Shown here: positions 54,976-64,000 of the stretch, one piece after another | How positions within the stretch are numbered: position 1 is the first letter of the stretch | Layout of the letters: each line of letters opens with the position of its first letter | DNA from: Phycisphaerae bacterium | Lineage (GTDB): Bacteria > Planctomycetota > Phycisphaerae > Phycisphaerales > UBA1924 | DNA: 64,000 nt | Reading direction: 5' to 3' | Assembly (NCBI GenBank): GCA_016873295.1 | Contig: VGXM01000014.1 | Coordinates: forward strand, 1 to 64,000 | Notes under the pieces: model-generated | The model's input: only the letters and a program-made list of their open reading frames with translations | What the model was told of the DNA's origin: nothing | Database searches by the model: none | Translations under genes and position numbers: made by a program

Positions 54976-55890
54976 GTGAATCGCGAACTGAAGCTGGCAC
55001 TGATCATCGGGTTCTCGCTGGTTCTGCTGGTCACCGTGCTGGTGAGCGACCACCTCTCGAAGGCGCGCAAGGCCGACCTGGCCGGGGTCGAGACCGCCAG
55101 GCCCCTGGCGGCGGTCGACCCGACGGCGCACCCGTCCATGAACTCCGAGCCCACCGTGATGCGCGACCTGGGCATGGAGCCCGACCCGGCGCCGATGTCG
55201 CCCCCCGCGGCGCCGATCGCGCTGGGGCCCGCCCCGGCCGGGATGGCCGCCGGCATCGCCCTCACGCCGAGCCCGCCCCTGGTGCACTTCGACCAGAGCA
55301 GCGGGCGAGGCGTCGGCGTGGACGGCGACGCCGGGCTCGTGGAGACGATCCGGAGCATGGGCGGGCAGGTGGTCAACCGCGACGGCGATCGCGAGGTCGT
55401 GCTCCCGCCCGCGCCGCTCACCATCGTCGAGCCCAAGCCCGCGACCAATGACCTGAAGCACATCGTCGTGAACGGCGACAGCCTGTTCTCGATCGCGAAG
55501 AAGCACTACGGCGACGGGTCCGCCTGGAAGCGGATCCGCGACGCCAACCCCGACCGCGTGAGCGAGACGGGCGTCGTGCGCACGGGCGTGACGCTCAAGA
55601 TCCCCGCGCCGCAGCCGGCGTTGCGCCCCGCCGGGCTCGCCATGCCCGAGCCGGAGAGGAACAAGCCGCGGACCCCCGAGGCCAGGCCTGCGTCGCGGTC
55701 GGCGGGGGACGCGGTGGCCTCCAAGGTCAAGACCGGGACCTACACCGTGCGTCGGGGCGACACGCTGGGCGAGATCGCCCAGCGCGTGCTGGGCTCCACC
55801 CGCCGCAAGGGCGAGCTGATGAAGCTCAACAACATCGACAACGAGGATTCGATCCGCGTGGGCGCGGTGCTCAGGCTGCCGGAGCGCTGA
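54976..55890 (+). CDS. Membrane-anchored protein with two LysM domains
   Basis: 304 residues. A membrane helix at about 7-23 (LALIIGFSLVLLVTVLV) is followed by a Pro-rich linker and two LysM repeats: HIVVNGDSLFSIAKKHYG at about 160-215 and YTVRRGDTLGEIAQRVLG at about 255-304. LysM binds N-acetylglucosamine in peptidoglycan. The GTG at 54976 has AAGGA eight bases upstream. Lying between rsmH and the FtsL-like gene, it is probably a wall or division protein particular to this group. Confidence 0.85.
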   Translation: MNRELKLALIIGFSLVLLVTVLVSDHLSKARKADLAGVETARPLAAVDPTAHPSMNSEPTVMRDLGMEPDPAPMSPPAAPIALGPAPAGMAAGIALTPSPPLVHFDQSSGRGVGVDGDAGLVETIRSMGGQVVNRDGDREVVLPPAPLTIVEPKPATNDLKHIVVNGDSLFSIAKKHYGDGSAWKRIRDANPDRVSETGVVRTGVTLKIPAPQPALRPAGLAMPEPERNKPRTPEARPASRSAGDAVASKVKTGTYTVRRGDTLGEIAQRVLGSTRRKGELMKLNNIDNEDSIRVGAVLRLPER

Positions 55891-55902
55891 TTCGGGGGAG
55901 TG

Positions 55903-56265
55903 ATGTTCGGCAAGCTCGCCCTGCTCATCCTGTGCGTCGGGCTCGTGGCGTGTGCGCTGCTGGCGATGCGCCAGTCGCGCCTGCAGTGCGCCCACGAGCT
56001 GGCCCAGGTGCAGCTCCGCATCGCCCGCCACGACGAATCGCTGTGGCGCGAGCGGGTGCGGATCGCGCAGGCCGTCACCCCGGCCCGCGTGCAGGAGATG
56101 GCGACGCGGCTCGGCCCGCTGCGCCCCCTGCTGGCCGAGCCCCACCAGGCGCTTGTCAGGAACGCACCCCCGGGCGGCGGGCGGCGCCCCGCGCCGCCCG
56201 TGGACGCCCAGTCGGCGGGCCGAGCCCGGGCGGACGCGGCCCGCGTGCGGCGCCACGAGCCCTAG
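55903..56265 (+). CDS. FtsL-like bitopic protein
   Basis: 120 residues. One N-terminal membrane helix (FGKLALLILCVGLVACALLAM) is followed by a short helical stretch RLQCAHELAQVQLRIARHDE and a Pro-rich end. Size, topology and place between rsmH and ftsI match FtsL, which bridges division proteins, but sequence likeness is low. The ATG at 55903 follows GGGGGAG closely. Confidence 0.65.
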   Translation: MFGKLALLILCVGLVACALLAMRQSRLQCAHELAQVQLRIARHDESLWRERVRIAQAVTPARVQEMATRLGPLRPLLAEPHQALVRNAPPGGGRRPAPPVDAQSAGRARADAARVRRHEP

Positions 56266-56286
56266 GGCCCGCATGGAGACGGAATC

Positions 56287-58455
56287 GTGCGGATGAACCG
56301 AAGCGAGAGCCGCGGCGATGCATCGGCGGTCGATCGGCGCTCGATCGTCGTCGCGTCCCTGGTCATGGTCGGGCTGGTGCTGGCCCTGCTGGTCATGCTG
56401 GGGCGCGTCGCGCAACTCCAGGTCAGGCCCGGCGAGGCCCTGCTGGCCCACATGCCCAACCGGACTACCACGCGCGCCGAGCCCGCGGTCCGCGGCGACC
56501 TGCTGGACCGGCGCGGACGCCTGCTCTCCGCCTCGCGCTTCGGGTACCGGATCATCGTCGACCCCGTACTGCTCCCCGACCCGCCGCACGAGTTGATCGT
56601 GAGGCTGGCCGCGGCGTGCGGGTTGCCCGAGGGCGACGTCGGGCAGGAGATCATGGGCGTCCTGGAGCAGAACCGGGCCCGCGCCGAGAAGATCGCGGCG
56701 GCGGAGGCGGCCGGCTCGCGGCCGCCCAGCGCGGCGGCGAAACTCGCCGCCGCCCTCGTCGAGGCCAAGCGACGCTTCCACGGCGAGGACGGGCCGGGCG
56801 CCGAACCGATCGCCGACTCCGGCGAGGTGATCGAGGCCGAGGGCGGGGCCGAGCCGCCCCCCAGGCTGATCCGGTACCGCGTCGTCGGGGGTGTCCTGGG
56901 AGACGCCCAGACGCGGGCGGTGCGCGAGATGCTCGCGGAACGCAACGAGAGGAAGCGGGCCAGGTTCCCCGGCGTGTACCTCGAGCGGCGCGTCGTGCGC
57001 GAGGGGGCCGGCGACGAGGCCGCGTCCATCGTCGGGAAGGTGGGGTTCGACGGGCTGTGGCTGACCGGGGCGGAGAGGCTCCTGGACCGCTCGCTCCAGG
57101 GGCAGGACGGGTTCGTGCGCTACCAGCGTGACGCCGCCGGGAATCCCCTGTGGATCGAGCCCGGGCAGGTCAGGCCCCCCGTCGCCGGCGCCGACGTGCG
57201 CCTCTCCATCGACCTGGAGATCCAGCGGATCGCCTTCGAGGAACTCAGCCGCGGCGTCTACGACTGCGACGCGGCCGGCGGGCGTCTCGTGGCGATGGAC
57301 CCCGCGACCGGCGAGATCGTCGCGATGGTGGACCTGATCCGCGACGACCTCTCGGGGCTATCGCCCTATCCGTGGGAGCCGATCCCACGGGCGCCGCCCG
57401 GTGCGAAGAAGCCCGCGCCCGGGCCGCGGATCACGGTCGATCCCACGCTGCGCTACCAGACGATCAAGGACGACCCGAACCGCCGCATCCACCCCTCGCT
57501 GGCGCGGAACCGGTGCGTGGAGGACGTCTACGAGCCGGGCTCGACGTTCAAGTGCTTCGTGTGGCCCTCGATCACCGACCTGGGCCTGGCCCGCCCCGAC
57601 GAGGTGTTCGACACCGAGGGCGGCCGCTGGGCGACGGCGTACGGGCGCCCGATCCAGGACGTCACCCGCCGCGACTCGATGACCTGGCGCGAGGTCCTCA
57701 TCAACTCGTCCAACATCGGCATGATCAAGGGCGGGCAGCGGATGACCTTCAGGCAGCTGCACGACGCGGTGGGGCGCTTCGGGTTCGGCAGGCCCACCGG
57801 CCTCGGGTTGCCGGGCGAGGCGGCGGGCGTCGTCACCAACCTGCGGAACTGGACCAAGTACACGCATACGTCGGTGAGCTTCGGGTACGAGGTGGCGGTG
57901 ACGCCGCTCCAGATGGTGCGGGCCTTCTCGGCCCTGGCCCGCGACGGGCGCGAGGCGGGAACGCTCGTGCCCCTGCGCATGACCTCGCCCCACCCCGACG
58001 ACCGGGCCCCGGGCGTGGTCTACCGCGTGCTGCCCCCCGAGGTTGCCCGGCTCACGCGCCAGACCCTGGCGGGCGTCACCGCGGCCATGGAGACCAAGCT
58101 CGCCCAGTCCGACGCCAGCCAGTCCGGATGGCAGTACTCGATCTTCGGCAAGTCGGGCACGGCCAAGATCCCGCTGACGGACCCGCCCAAGGACCACCGC
58201 CGCCCCCGCGGCTCCTCCGCCTATTTCGACAACCAGTACAACTCGAGCTTCATCGCCGGCGGCCCGACGGAATCGCCCCGCCTGGTCTGCGTGGTGGTCA
58301 TCGACGACCCGGGGCCGGACCTGATCCGGCGGAAGGTCCACTACGGCTCGTCGACCGCCGGTCCGGTCGCACGCCGCTTCCTCGAGCGTGCCCTGGCCTA
58401 TGTCGGGGCGCCGATCTCGTCACGCGCAGCCGGCGCCGACGACGGATCGGGCTGA
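56287..58455 (+). CDS. ftsI: Penicillin-binding protein, division transpeptidase (FtsI/PBP2-type)
   Basis: 722 residues. An N-terminal membrane helix (about 20-42) precedes a PBP dimerisation domain beginning RGDLLDRRGRLLS, with an inserted Ala/Glu-rich segment near 130-195. The transpeptidase domain has EPGSTFK (Ser419, Lys422), SSN (474-476) and KSGT (622-625, Ser in place of the second-position Thr of KTGT). It cross-links septal peptidoglycan. A GTG start at 56287 has GGAG nine bases before it. Its place after rsmH and an FtsL-like gene supports ftsI over other class B PBPs; murE and mraY, which usually follow, are not next. Confidence 0.92.
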   Translation: MRMNRSESRGDASAVDRRSIVVASLVMVGLVLALLVMLGRVAQLQVRPGEALLAHMPNRTTTRAEPAVRGDLLDRRGRLLSASRFGYRIIVDPVLLPDPPHELIVRLAAACGLPEGDVGQEIMGVLEQNRARAEKIAAAEAAGSRPPSAAAKLAAALVEAKRRFHGEDGPGAEPIADSGEVIEAEGGAEPPPRLIRYRVVGGVLGDAQTRAVREMLAERNERKRARFPGVYLERRVVREGAGDEAASIVGKVGFDGLWLTGAERLLDRSLQGQDGFVRYQRDAAGNPLWIEPGQVRPPVAGADVRLSIDLEIQRIAFEELSRGVYDCDAAGGRLVAMDPATGEIVAMVDLIRDDLSGLSPYPWEPIPRAPPGAKKPAPGPRITVDPTLRYQTIKDDPNRRIHPSLARNRCVEDVYEPGSTFKCFVWPSITDLGLARPDEVFDTEGGRWATAYGRPIQDVTRRDSMTWREVLINSSNIGMIKGGQRMTFRQLHDAVGRFGFGRPTGLGLPGEAAGVVTNLRNWTKYTHTSVSFGYEVAVTPLQMVRAFSALARDGREAGTLVPLRMTSPHPDDRAPGVVYRVLPPEVARLTRQTLAGVTAAMETKLAQSDASQSGWQYSIFGKSGTAKIPLTDPPKDHRRPRGSSAYFDNQYNSSFIAGGPTESPRLVCVVVIDDPGPDLIRRKVHYGSSTAGPVARRFLERALAYVGAPISSRAAGADDGSG

Positions 58456-58626
58456 AACGAGCCCGGGTTTGCAGCGTGTTTGGTGCCGATAACGTGTTCC
58501 CGGCGGAGCAAGGCCGCGGCGCGGCAGGGTCGGCGCGGTATCATCCCGCGGGGCGATCAAGGTGAATGGCGCCCAACCGGAGAGACGGCCGCGCGTGAAC
58601 AACGCGCGACCTATGGAGTGAGAGTC

Positions 58627-59319
58627 ATGAGAATCAGTGCGGTGTGCGCGGCGGCGGCGATGATGGCGGCGGGCTCGGCGATGGCCCAGCCCTATGTCGT
58701 TCGCGGCGAGTTCAACGGCTGGGGCGCCGGCGGCGACATCCCCATGGTCGAAAACCCCGGCGGCAGCGGGCGCTGGACCGGACTGGTCACGGGCCTGACA
58801 CCCGGCCAGCTCTACGAGTTCAAGGCGACCACCCCCGACTGGTCGTTCAACGCCCCGGGCAGCAACGCCCGCACGGCGGCCAACTCCTTCGGCGAGCTCG
58901 TCGTCCACTTCTTCCCCAACACCAGTTGGAGCGACGGCTGGATGCCCAACAACATCCAGCGCCTCGGGTACGACGACCCGGGCCAGTTTGGCTGGGACCT
59001 GATGGGCTCGGTGAACGGCTGGTCCTCGCCCTTCGGCGCCCTGTCGCTGCTGGGCGGCGTGCACACCGTCCAGGTGGCGATGCCCGCCGGGACGCACCAG
59101 TTCAAGTTCCGCAAGGCGGGCGACTGGGCCGTGAGCATCGGCGGCGACTTCGGCAACTCCGCCGGCAACGCCAGCGTGACCACCTCGGGCGTCAACCCCG
59201 TCCAGTTCGACCTCGACCTGGCCAACGGGCGCTGGCGCGCCTTCGAGGTGCCCGCGCCGGGCGCGCTGGCCCTGCTGGGGCTGGGGGCGCTGGCCGCCGC
59301 CCGTCGCCGCCGGGCCTGA
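58627..59319 (+). CDS. Exported protein with two AMPK/CBM-like modules and PEP-CTERM-like tail
   Basis: 230 residues. A signal peptide ends near GSAMAQP (residue 21). Two similar modules follow: VVRGEFNGWGAGGDIPMVEN at the start of the first, and MGSVNGWSSPFGALSLLGG then HQFKFRKAGDWAVS in the second; both resemble the E-set glycan-binding fold. The end VPAPGALALLGLGALAAARR is a PEP-CTERM-like sorting signal: a Pro motif, hydrophobic helix and Arg cluster. The ATG has GGAG eight bases upstream. The 171 bases before it show no gene. It has its own terminator. Confidence 0.82.
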   Translation: MRISAVCAAAAMMAAGSAMAQPYVVRGEFNGWGAGGDIPMVENPGGSGRWTGLVTGLTPGQLYEFKATTPDWSFNAPGSNARTAANSFGELVVHFFPNTSWSDGWMPNNIQRLGYDDPGQFGWDLMGSVNGWSSPFGALSLLGGVHTVQVAMPAGTHQFKFRKAGDWAVSIGGDFGNSAGNASVTTSGVNPVQFDLDLANGRWRAFEVPAPGALALLGLGALAAARRRRA

Positions 59320-59344
59320 TCGAGCCACCATTCACGACCGCCAC

Positions 59345-59369
59345 GAGGGGCCCCGCGGGGCCCCTCTTT
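59345..59369 (+). terminator. Intrinsic terminator between convergent glycan-binding-like gene and phoU
   Basis: GAGGGGCCCC and GGGGCCCCTC form a perfect 10-bp stem (inner pairs open to a small loop) followed by TTT. It lies 25 bases after the stop at 59319 and 32 bases before the phoU stop on the other strand, so it may serve both. Confidence 0.75.
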
Positions 59370-59400
59370 GCGGCGCGCCGGGCTCGGACCGGTGGCGCCC

Positions 59401-60102
59401 TCAGCCCGCCGGCTTGGTGATGACCCACTGGGCGTCGGTGTGACGCACGATCGCGCCCGTCGTCAGGTAGATCACCTGCTCGGCGATGTTGGTGCAGTGG
59501 TCGGCGATCCGCTCGCACTCGGTCGCCATCTCGTGCAACTGGAACGCGAAGTCCACGTGCATCGCCCCGCGGGCGATCTGCTCCTCGGCGTCGCGGAGGA
59601 GGGCGGCCTTGAACGCCGTCACCGCGTGCTGACTCTGGAGCACCACCTTGGCCAGGGCCGCGTCACCCCGCTGCACGGCGACGTTGGTGTCGCGCAGGAT
59701 CCCGATCACGCTGTTGGCCATCACGCGGAACGTGTCGGGGTAGGCCCCCGTGGTCGTCGTGTGCCGCCGGACCAGCCCGGCGACCTCGACGGCGCAATCG
59801 GCGATCCGCTCCAACTCGTTGTTCACCTTCACGACCGTCAGCACGCCCCGAAGGTCCGGCGGCTCCATCGCGGCGCCCGCCCGGGTCGCGTCGGTGAGCA
59901 ACTGCACCGCGGCGCACTCGATCGCCACGTCGACCCGGTCGACCGCGTCGTCCTGCGTCTCGGCGGCGGCGGCCCGGTCCGGGTCCCGCGAGAACGCCGC
60001 GTCGAACGACGCCTCCATCATCGCCAGCACCCGCCGACCCTGGTCCACCAGGTCCGACCGGAGCGTGGCGAGTCGCTGGGACATGTCCGCGGGCGTGGTC
60101 AT
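59401..60102 (-). CDS. phoU: PhoU-family phosphate signalling regulator
   Basis: 233 residues, all helical, with two three-helix bundles. Metal-site patterns of the E/DxxxD type occur in both halves: [18 protein letters not shown] and [20 protein letters not shown]. PhoU links the Pst phosphate transporter to PhoR-PhoB signalling. No pst or pho genes are adjacent. The ATG gives [18 protein letters not shown]. Confidence 0.92.
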   Translation of the reverse strand: MTTPADMSQRLATLRSDLVDQGRRVLAMMEASFDAAFSRDPDRAAAAETQDDAVDRVDVAIECAAVQLLTDATRAGAAMEPPDLRGVLTVVKVNNELERIADCAVEVAGLVRRHTTTTGAYPDTFRVMANSVIGILRDTNVAVQRGDAALAKVVLQSQHAVTAFKAALLRDAEEQIARGAMHVDFAFQLHEMATECERIADHCTNIAEQVIYLTTGAIVRHTDAQWVITKPAG

Positions 60103-60240
60103 GCGCGTTCGATCCGTGCCCCCCGGGGGCTCTCCTCAAGGGTACCGTGCTCGCGCCCGCGGCGGCGACGCGCCAAGGGCCGCGCCCGGTCTTACCGTTG
60201 GGCGCGCGCCCGGGAGCCCCGGCGCGTCCGAGGAGGCCCC

Positions 60241-61551
60241 ATGCTGCATCACTCGACCTTCGAGATCGCCCACGTCCACGCCCGACAGGTCCTCGATTCA
60301 CGCGGCAACCCGACGCTCGAGGTGGACGTGCGCCTGGCCCTCGGCACGACCGGCCGCGCCGCCGTCCCCAGCGGCGCCAGCACGGGTGAGCACGAGGCCG
60401 TCGAACTCCGCGACGGTGACGCCAGGGTCTACCTCGGCAAGGGCGTCCTGCGGGCGGTCGAGAACGTCAACCGGCGCCTGGCCCACGAGATCATCGGCAT
60501 GGACTGCCGCCAGCAGGAGCACGTCGACAAGCGCCTCTGCGACCTGGACGGGTCGGACAACAAGGGGCGGTTCGGCGCCAACGCGATCCTGGGCATCTCC
60601 ATGGCGGTCGCCAAGGCCGCCGCCGAGGCCTCGGGCCTCCCGCTCTACCGATACCTGGGCGGGGCCAAGGCCCGCGTGCTGCCCGTCCCCATGTTCAACG
60701 TGCTCAACGGCGGCAAGCACGCCGACAACACCGTCGACTTCCAGGAGTTCATGGTCCAGCCCTGGGGCTTCGCCGGGTTCCACGACGCCGTGCGGGCCGG
60801 CGTCGAGATCTACCACGCCCTCCGCAAGGTCCTCCACGAGCGAGGGCTCTCCACGGCGGTGGGGGACGAGGGCGGCTTTGCCCCCAACCTCAAGGACAAC
60901 GAGGACGCCCTGCGCCTCCTCGAAGAGGCCACCGCCAGGGCCGGGTACCGCTGGGGCGAGCAGGTCTTCGTCGCCCTCGACCCCGCCGCCAGCGAGTGCT
61001 GGAACGAGGCCAGGAAGAAGGGCCAGCCCGGCTACATGATGTTCAAGAGCGACCAGCGCGTGGTCTCCAGCGACCAGATGATCGACCTCTGGGAGGGCTG
61101 GTGCCGCAAGTACCCCATCCGCTCCATCGAGGACGGGCTGGCCGAGGGCGACTGGGAGGGCTGGCGCAGGCTCACCGAGCGCCTGGGCGCCAAGGTCCAG
61201 CTCGTGGGCGACGACCTGTTCGTGACCAACAGGAAGTTCCTGGCCCGCGGGCTGGCCGAGAGGTGCGCCAACGCCATCCTCGTCAAGGTCAACCAGATCG
61301 GCACGCTCTCCGAGACCTTCGAGACCGTGGAACTGGCCATGCGCAACCGGTACGCGGCGGTCATGAGCCACCGCTCCGGCGAGACCGAGGATGCCACCAT
61401 CGCCGACCTGGCCGTCGCCACCAACTGCGGGCAGATCAAGACCGGAGCCCCCTGTCGCAGCGACCGCAACGCCAAGTACAACCAGCTCCTCCGGATCGCC
61501 GAGGACCTGGGCGACACGGCGATCTTCGGCGGGTCGACCTGGAGCCGCTGA
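60241..61551 (+). CDS. eno: Enolase
   Basis: 436 residues. Enolase converts 2-phosphoglycerate to phosphoenolpyruvate. Seen are [44 protein letters not shown] (catalytic Glu), the Mg ligands in [22 protein letters not shown] and VGDDLFVTN, and the catalytic Lys in [11 protein letters not shown], then SHRSGETED. The ATG follows GAGGAGG. It is a single gene; the 135-bp gap after it shows only a weak GATCAA/TTGATC palindrome. Confidence 0.97.
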   Translation: MLHHSTFEIAHVHARQVLDSRGNPTLEVDVRLALGTTGRAAVPSGASTGEHEAVELRDGDARVYLGKGVLRAVENVNRRLAHEIIGMDCRQQEHVDKRLCDLDGSDNKGRFGANAILGISMAVAKAAAEASGLPLYRYLGGAKARVLPVPMFNVLNGGKHADNTVDFQEFMVQPWGFAGFHDAVRAGVEIYHALRKVLHERGLSTAVGDEGGFAPNLKDNEDALRLLEEATARAGYRWGEQVFVALDPAASECWNEARKKGQPGYMMFKSDQRVVSSDQMIDLWEGWCRKYPIRSIEDGLAEGDWEGWRRLTERLGAKVQLVGDDLFVTNRKFLARGLAERCANAILVKVNQIGTLSETFETVELAMRNRYAAVMSHRSGETEDATIADLAVATNCGQIKTGAPCRSDRNAKYNQLLRIAEDLGDTAIFGGSTWSR

Positions 61552-61686
61552 GCCGGCCCACGCGCCGGATCGGGCTCAACAGGCGACCGCGGAGCGGGGC
61601 GGTTCTCCCAGCGGGCTTTCGCCGCCCCTCCACGCGCCGATCCCGCCGATCAACCCCTTGATCCGGGCCACGCTCGACCCGGACGG

Positions 61687-63234
61687 TCAGTCGCCGCCGG
61701 CGGGCGGTGGATGGGCCGCCCACGTCGCCGCGGCGTCGATCAGTCGCAGCACCTGGTCGAAGTTGAACCCACCCGGCTTGGTCTCGTCCCCCCACAGGAC
61801 CACCTCCGTAACCCCCAGCCGAAGCAGTCCCCGGACCTTGAGCAGGAACATCCGCTCGGTCATCGCCGGCTGCCCGTTGCCGGGTACCTCGATCCACGGG
61901 ATCACGGGTCGCTCACCCGCCGACGCCATGATCGCCCCGACCTCCTCCCGCACCCGCTCCACGTGCGCCTCCTCGACGCTCCTCCCGCGGAAGACCTTGG
62001 TCTCCAGCTCGCGCTTCATGTAGATCGACGGGCTGCTGAAGTCGCCCCCCATGCTCCTGACCAGGACCGGGCCCAGTTCCAGCGCGTGCCAGTCGCCCGT
62101 GCTGGTGGCGTACGCCCGCCGCGGGCGGTCCGAGTTGTCGCTGACCGCCACCCCGTAGTTGCCGAACCGGGCCCCCGGGAAGACCGCCCGGAACGGCTCG
62201 CCCCAGGCCCGCTCGAACGTCCACGACACGATCTCCTCGGCCAGCCCTTCGAACTTCAGGCGCCACTCCAGGTTGCTCGGGTGGTTGTATCGCGCCTGCT
62301 CGTTCCAGATCGGCCTCCCGCCGGCGTAGTACCCGTCCTCCTCGACCACCTGCCGCAGCGTGATCCAGCGCCCGCCGCGCTTGACGACGGGCTCGGTGTC
62401 GGCCCGCCGGTCGGCCAGGGCCTCGGGCCACCACCCCACCTGCCGCCCGCCCTCGACCAGCAGGGCCGTCCACACGGGCCAGCCCAGCCACTCCTCGTTG
62501 TCCTGCAGCAGCGTCGCCGGCTCGCACAGCCCGCGCTGCCTCAACTCGCGCCGCAGCGCCGCGGCCAGCCGACGCATCTCCTCGCGCGAGCCCTCGATCC
62601 CGCTGGCGTGGAACGGGCCCTTGAGGCGGTTGGGCCCGGTTCCCACCGCGTCGCGCGGGTCCTCGAACAGCACCGCCTCGTCAAAGCCCGGCTGACCGAG
62701 CCCGAAGAAGTACACCACCCCGTCGGCACGCCCCGACTGGTACGCCCCCGACCCCATCGTCAGCCGCTGCCGATCGAAGCAGTCGGCGATCACGCGGGCG
62801 ACGTACTTCTCGCGATGCAACCCGTAGTCGGGCAGCGTGTGGTACCACAGGCCCTCGACGTACCGCCCCGTCCGCTCGTCCCACCCGATCACCCGCCGCG
62901 ACCCCGCGTCGGCGTACAACTGACGCTCCGCGGGCTTGCCCACGTGCGAGATCGCCATGACCCGCGCGTTGGGGTGCGACCACAGCGGGTGATGCGCCGG
63001 CGGAGGGGCCCACACGTGGAACACCGGGTGCGACGGGCTCGGCGCCCGGCTTCGCGGAGGCAGATCCGGGATCGTCCGCGGCGCCGGCGGCACACCCCGC
63101 GGCGCGGGTGCCGGCGCCTCCGGCGTCGGCACGGGCGCCGGCGGGACACGCACCACGCCCACCTCGGCGCAGGCGCCGAGCATCAACCCCACACCCGCGG
63201 CCGCCGCGGCGATCCGCCTCGCTCCACTCCGCAT
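61687..63234 (-). CDS. Predicted lipoprotein, unknown (possibly glycoside-hydrolase-like)
   Basis: 515 residues. The start MRSGARRIAAAAAGVGLMLG then AC forms a lipoprotein signal (Cys at about 22). A Pro-rich linker to about residue 65 precedes a large globular domain with many Trp and Tyr residues and acidic stretches (LQDNEEWLGWPVW, VIPWIEVPGN, VVLWGDETKPG) that read like a TIM-barrel hydrolase, but no family motif is certain. The ATG at 63234 has GGAGGG six bases upstream. It lies 46 bases after a pseudopilin on the same strand. Confidence 0.65.
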   Translation of the reverse strand: MRSGARRIAAAAAGVGLMLGACAEVGVVRVPPAPVPTPEAPAPAPRGVPPAPRTIPDLPPRSRAPSPSHPVFHVWAPPPAHHPLWSHPNARVMAISHVGKPAERQLYADAGSRRVIGWDERTGRYVEGLWYHTLPDYGLHREKYVARVIADCFDRQRLTMGSGAYQSGRADGVVYFFGLGQPGFDEAVLFEDPRDAVGTGPNRLKGPFHASGIEGSREEMRRLAAALRRELRQRGLCEPATLLQDNEEWLGWPVWTALLVEGGRQVGWWPEALADRRADTEPVVKRGGRWITLRQVVEEDGYYAGGRPIWNEQARYNHPSNLEWRLKFEGLAEEIVSWTFERAWGEPFRAVFPGARFGNYGVAVSDNSDRPRRAYATSTGDWHALELGPVLVRSMGGDFSSPSIYMKRELETKVFRGRSVEEAHVERVREEVGAIMASAGERPVIPWIEVPGNGQPAMTERMFLLKVRGLLRLGVTEVVLWGDETKPGGFNFDQVLRLIDAAATWAAHPPPAGGD

Positions 63235-63280
63235 GCCACCCTCCATGCCCTTCGACGCCCGCCGCAGGCCGCGGTTCACC

Positions 63281-63997
63281 CTACGGCAGCGGCGCGAGCC
63301 AGTCCGCGGGCGGCCAGGGGTCGCTCACGATCACGACGCGCGCCGACCCGTCGTAGAACCCCGCGTTGAGCCCCCGCCGCGACGCGTGGAACCGCCCCAG
63401 ACGCTCCGACACGTGCGCCGGCTGGCGGAAGTCCACCACGCTCGCCGTGCGCGTCGCGGGCGGCTGACCCGGGCCCGGGGGCGACGCCGCCGAGTCGAAG
63501 TACGCCGGCGTGCGCGCGGGGAACTGGATCAGGTCCACGCGCACGTGCGCCGGGCGGGCCGGGTCGTCGTAGTTCCCGCGGTCGGGGGCCGGGCGCGACG
63601 GCGGATCGGCCGGGAGCCCCGCCTGCCCCGTCACGTTGGTCGCGTAGGTCCGGGTCATCTCCCGCCCGTAGAAGCGGGCGACCGTCGGGCACACGAGCGC
63701 CGAGCGCGTCACGAAGACCTCGCCCGGCCCCGTCCCCGGCGCGCCCGCGTGGACCTGGACCACGAAGGCCCAGTTGGGCACCGCCGTGTACGGCTGCCCC
63801 AGGGCCGGGCCCACGCCCTTGTGCTCGTCCGCGTAGGCGCGCACGATCGTGAAGATCGAGCGCAGGTTGGAGAGGCACGCCGTCGCCCGGCCCGACTCGC
63901 GGGCCGACCCCAGCGTCGGCAGCAGCACCGCCACCAGCACCGCGACGATCGCGATGACGACCAGCAGCTCGATGAGCGAGAACGCGCGCCGGACCAC
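63281..63997 (-). CDS. Type II pseudopilin-like protein, 5' end near window edge
   Basis: At least 238 residues. RRA/FSLIELLVVIAIVAVLVAV is a prepilin-peptidase site and pilin helix with the usual Glu at mature position 5. CLSNLRSIFTIVRAYADEH follows, the same layout as the pseudopilin at 7064-7891. The C-terminus has RGLNAGFYDGSARVV, the GxxxxxFxDGHV-like ending of planctomycete H-X9-DG proteins. The GTG at 63997 is the last usable start in the window; the true start may lie just outside. Confidence 0.8.
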   Translation of the reverse strand: MVRRAFSLIELLVVIAIVAVLVAVLLPTLGSARESGRATACLSNLRSIFTIVRAYADEHKGVGPALGQPYTAVPNWAFVVQVHAGAPGTGPGEVFVTRSALVCPTVARFYGREMTRTYATNVTGQAGLPADPPSRPAPDRGNYDDPARPAHVRVDLIQFPARTPAYFDSAASPPGPGQPPATRTASVVDFRQPAHVSERLGRFHASRRGLNAGFYDGSARVVIVSDPWPPADWLAPLP

Positions 63998-64000
63998 GCC

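Noticed and set aside
61624-61670. GATCAA/TTGATC palindrome after eno as a terminator
   Set aside because: Only six pairs and no T-run in either direction.

Overview
The window looks like chromosome of a high-GC bacterium of the Planctomycetota, most likely class Phycisphaerae. This rests on several sequence signs: the very high GC content, H-type prepilin-like proteins with an FSLIE/FSLID start, a VPAPGALALLGLGALAAARR C-terminal sorting tail, secreted proteins ending in paired EF-hand/dockerin-like units, small membrane proteins with a CxxCxYDL...CPECG zinc ribbon, and scattered short palindromic repeats between genes. An outer membrane is implied by LpxA and an OmpH/Skp-type chaperone, and a peptidoglycan wall by RsmH, an FtsL-like protein, a LysM protein and a division transpeptidase. 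The lineage call is inference; no 16S or other rRNA gene is present.

Layout. 1-2 kb: the start of an IS3-type transposase gene at the left edge, then a DNA methyltransferase fused to an Mrr-like nuclease domain, flanked by inverted copies of a short repeat. 2-8 kb: aldose epimerase, a Cys-rich exported protein, a coiled-coil/Wzz-like membrane protein, a secreted cyclophilin and a pseudopilin. 8-14 kb: ECF sigma/anti-sigma pair, arginine succinyltransferase (astA), succinylglutamate semialdehyde dehydrogenase (astD), two small membrane proteins and an arginase/agmatinase-family enzyme. 14-18 kb: a membrane coiled-coil protein, tilS, pepP, ctaB. 18-21 kb: two exported proteins, one dockerin-like and one with a collagen-like repeat. 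21-28.6 kb: mnmA, a tightly coupled ribF-nrnA-methyltransferase operon, and the bifunctional proline catabolic enzyme putA. 28.6-38 kb: a minus-strand run dnaG-rpoD-P-type ATPase-TerC-TerC. 38-42 kb: acylphosphatase, HAD phosphatase, two uncharacterised genes, clpX. 42-49 kb: minus-strand run lpxA-MBL hydrolase-rsfS-panD-aroB-ParA/CBM48 fusion-degenerate ParA-like protein. 49-54 kb: lipB, ompH, a six-heme c-type cytochrome, a saccharopine-dehydrogenase-family enzyme, sppA. 54-58.5 kb: a partial dcw cluster (rsmH, LysM protein, FtsL-like, ftsI). 58.6-64 kb: an exported glycan-binding-like protein, phoU, eno, a lipoprotein and a second pseudopilin at the right edge.

The most unusual items are the ParA ATPase that ends in an AMPK/CBM48-type glycogen-binding domain and is followed by a ParA-like protein that has lost its Walker A motif; the methyltransferase-Mrr fusion; the coiled-coil protein with Wzz-like topology; and a 112-bp convergent overlap between mnmA and a methyltransferase gene. 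No tRNA, rRNA, CRISPR array or recognised riboswitch was found by eye. Start codons were chosen mainly from Shine-Dalgarno spacing and family N-termini; GTG and TTG starts are common here.
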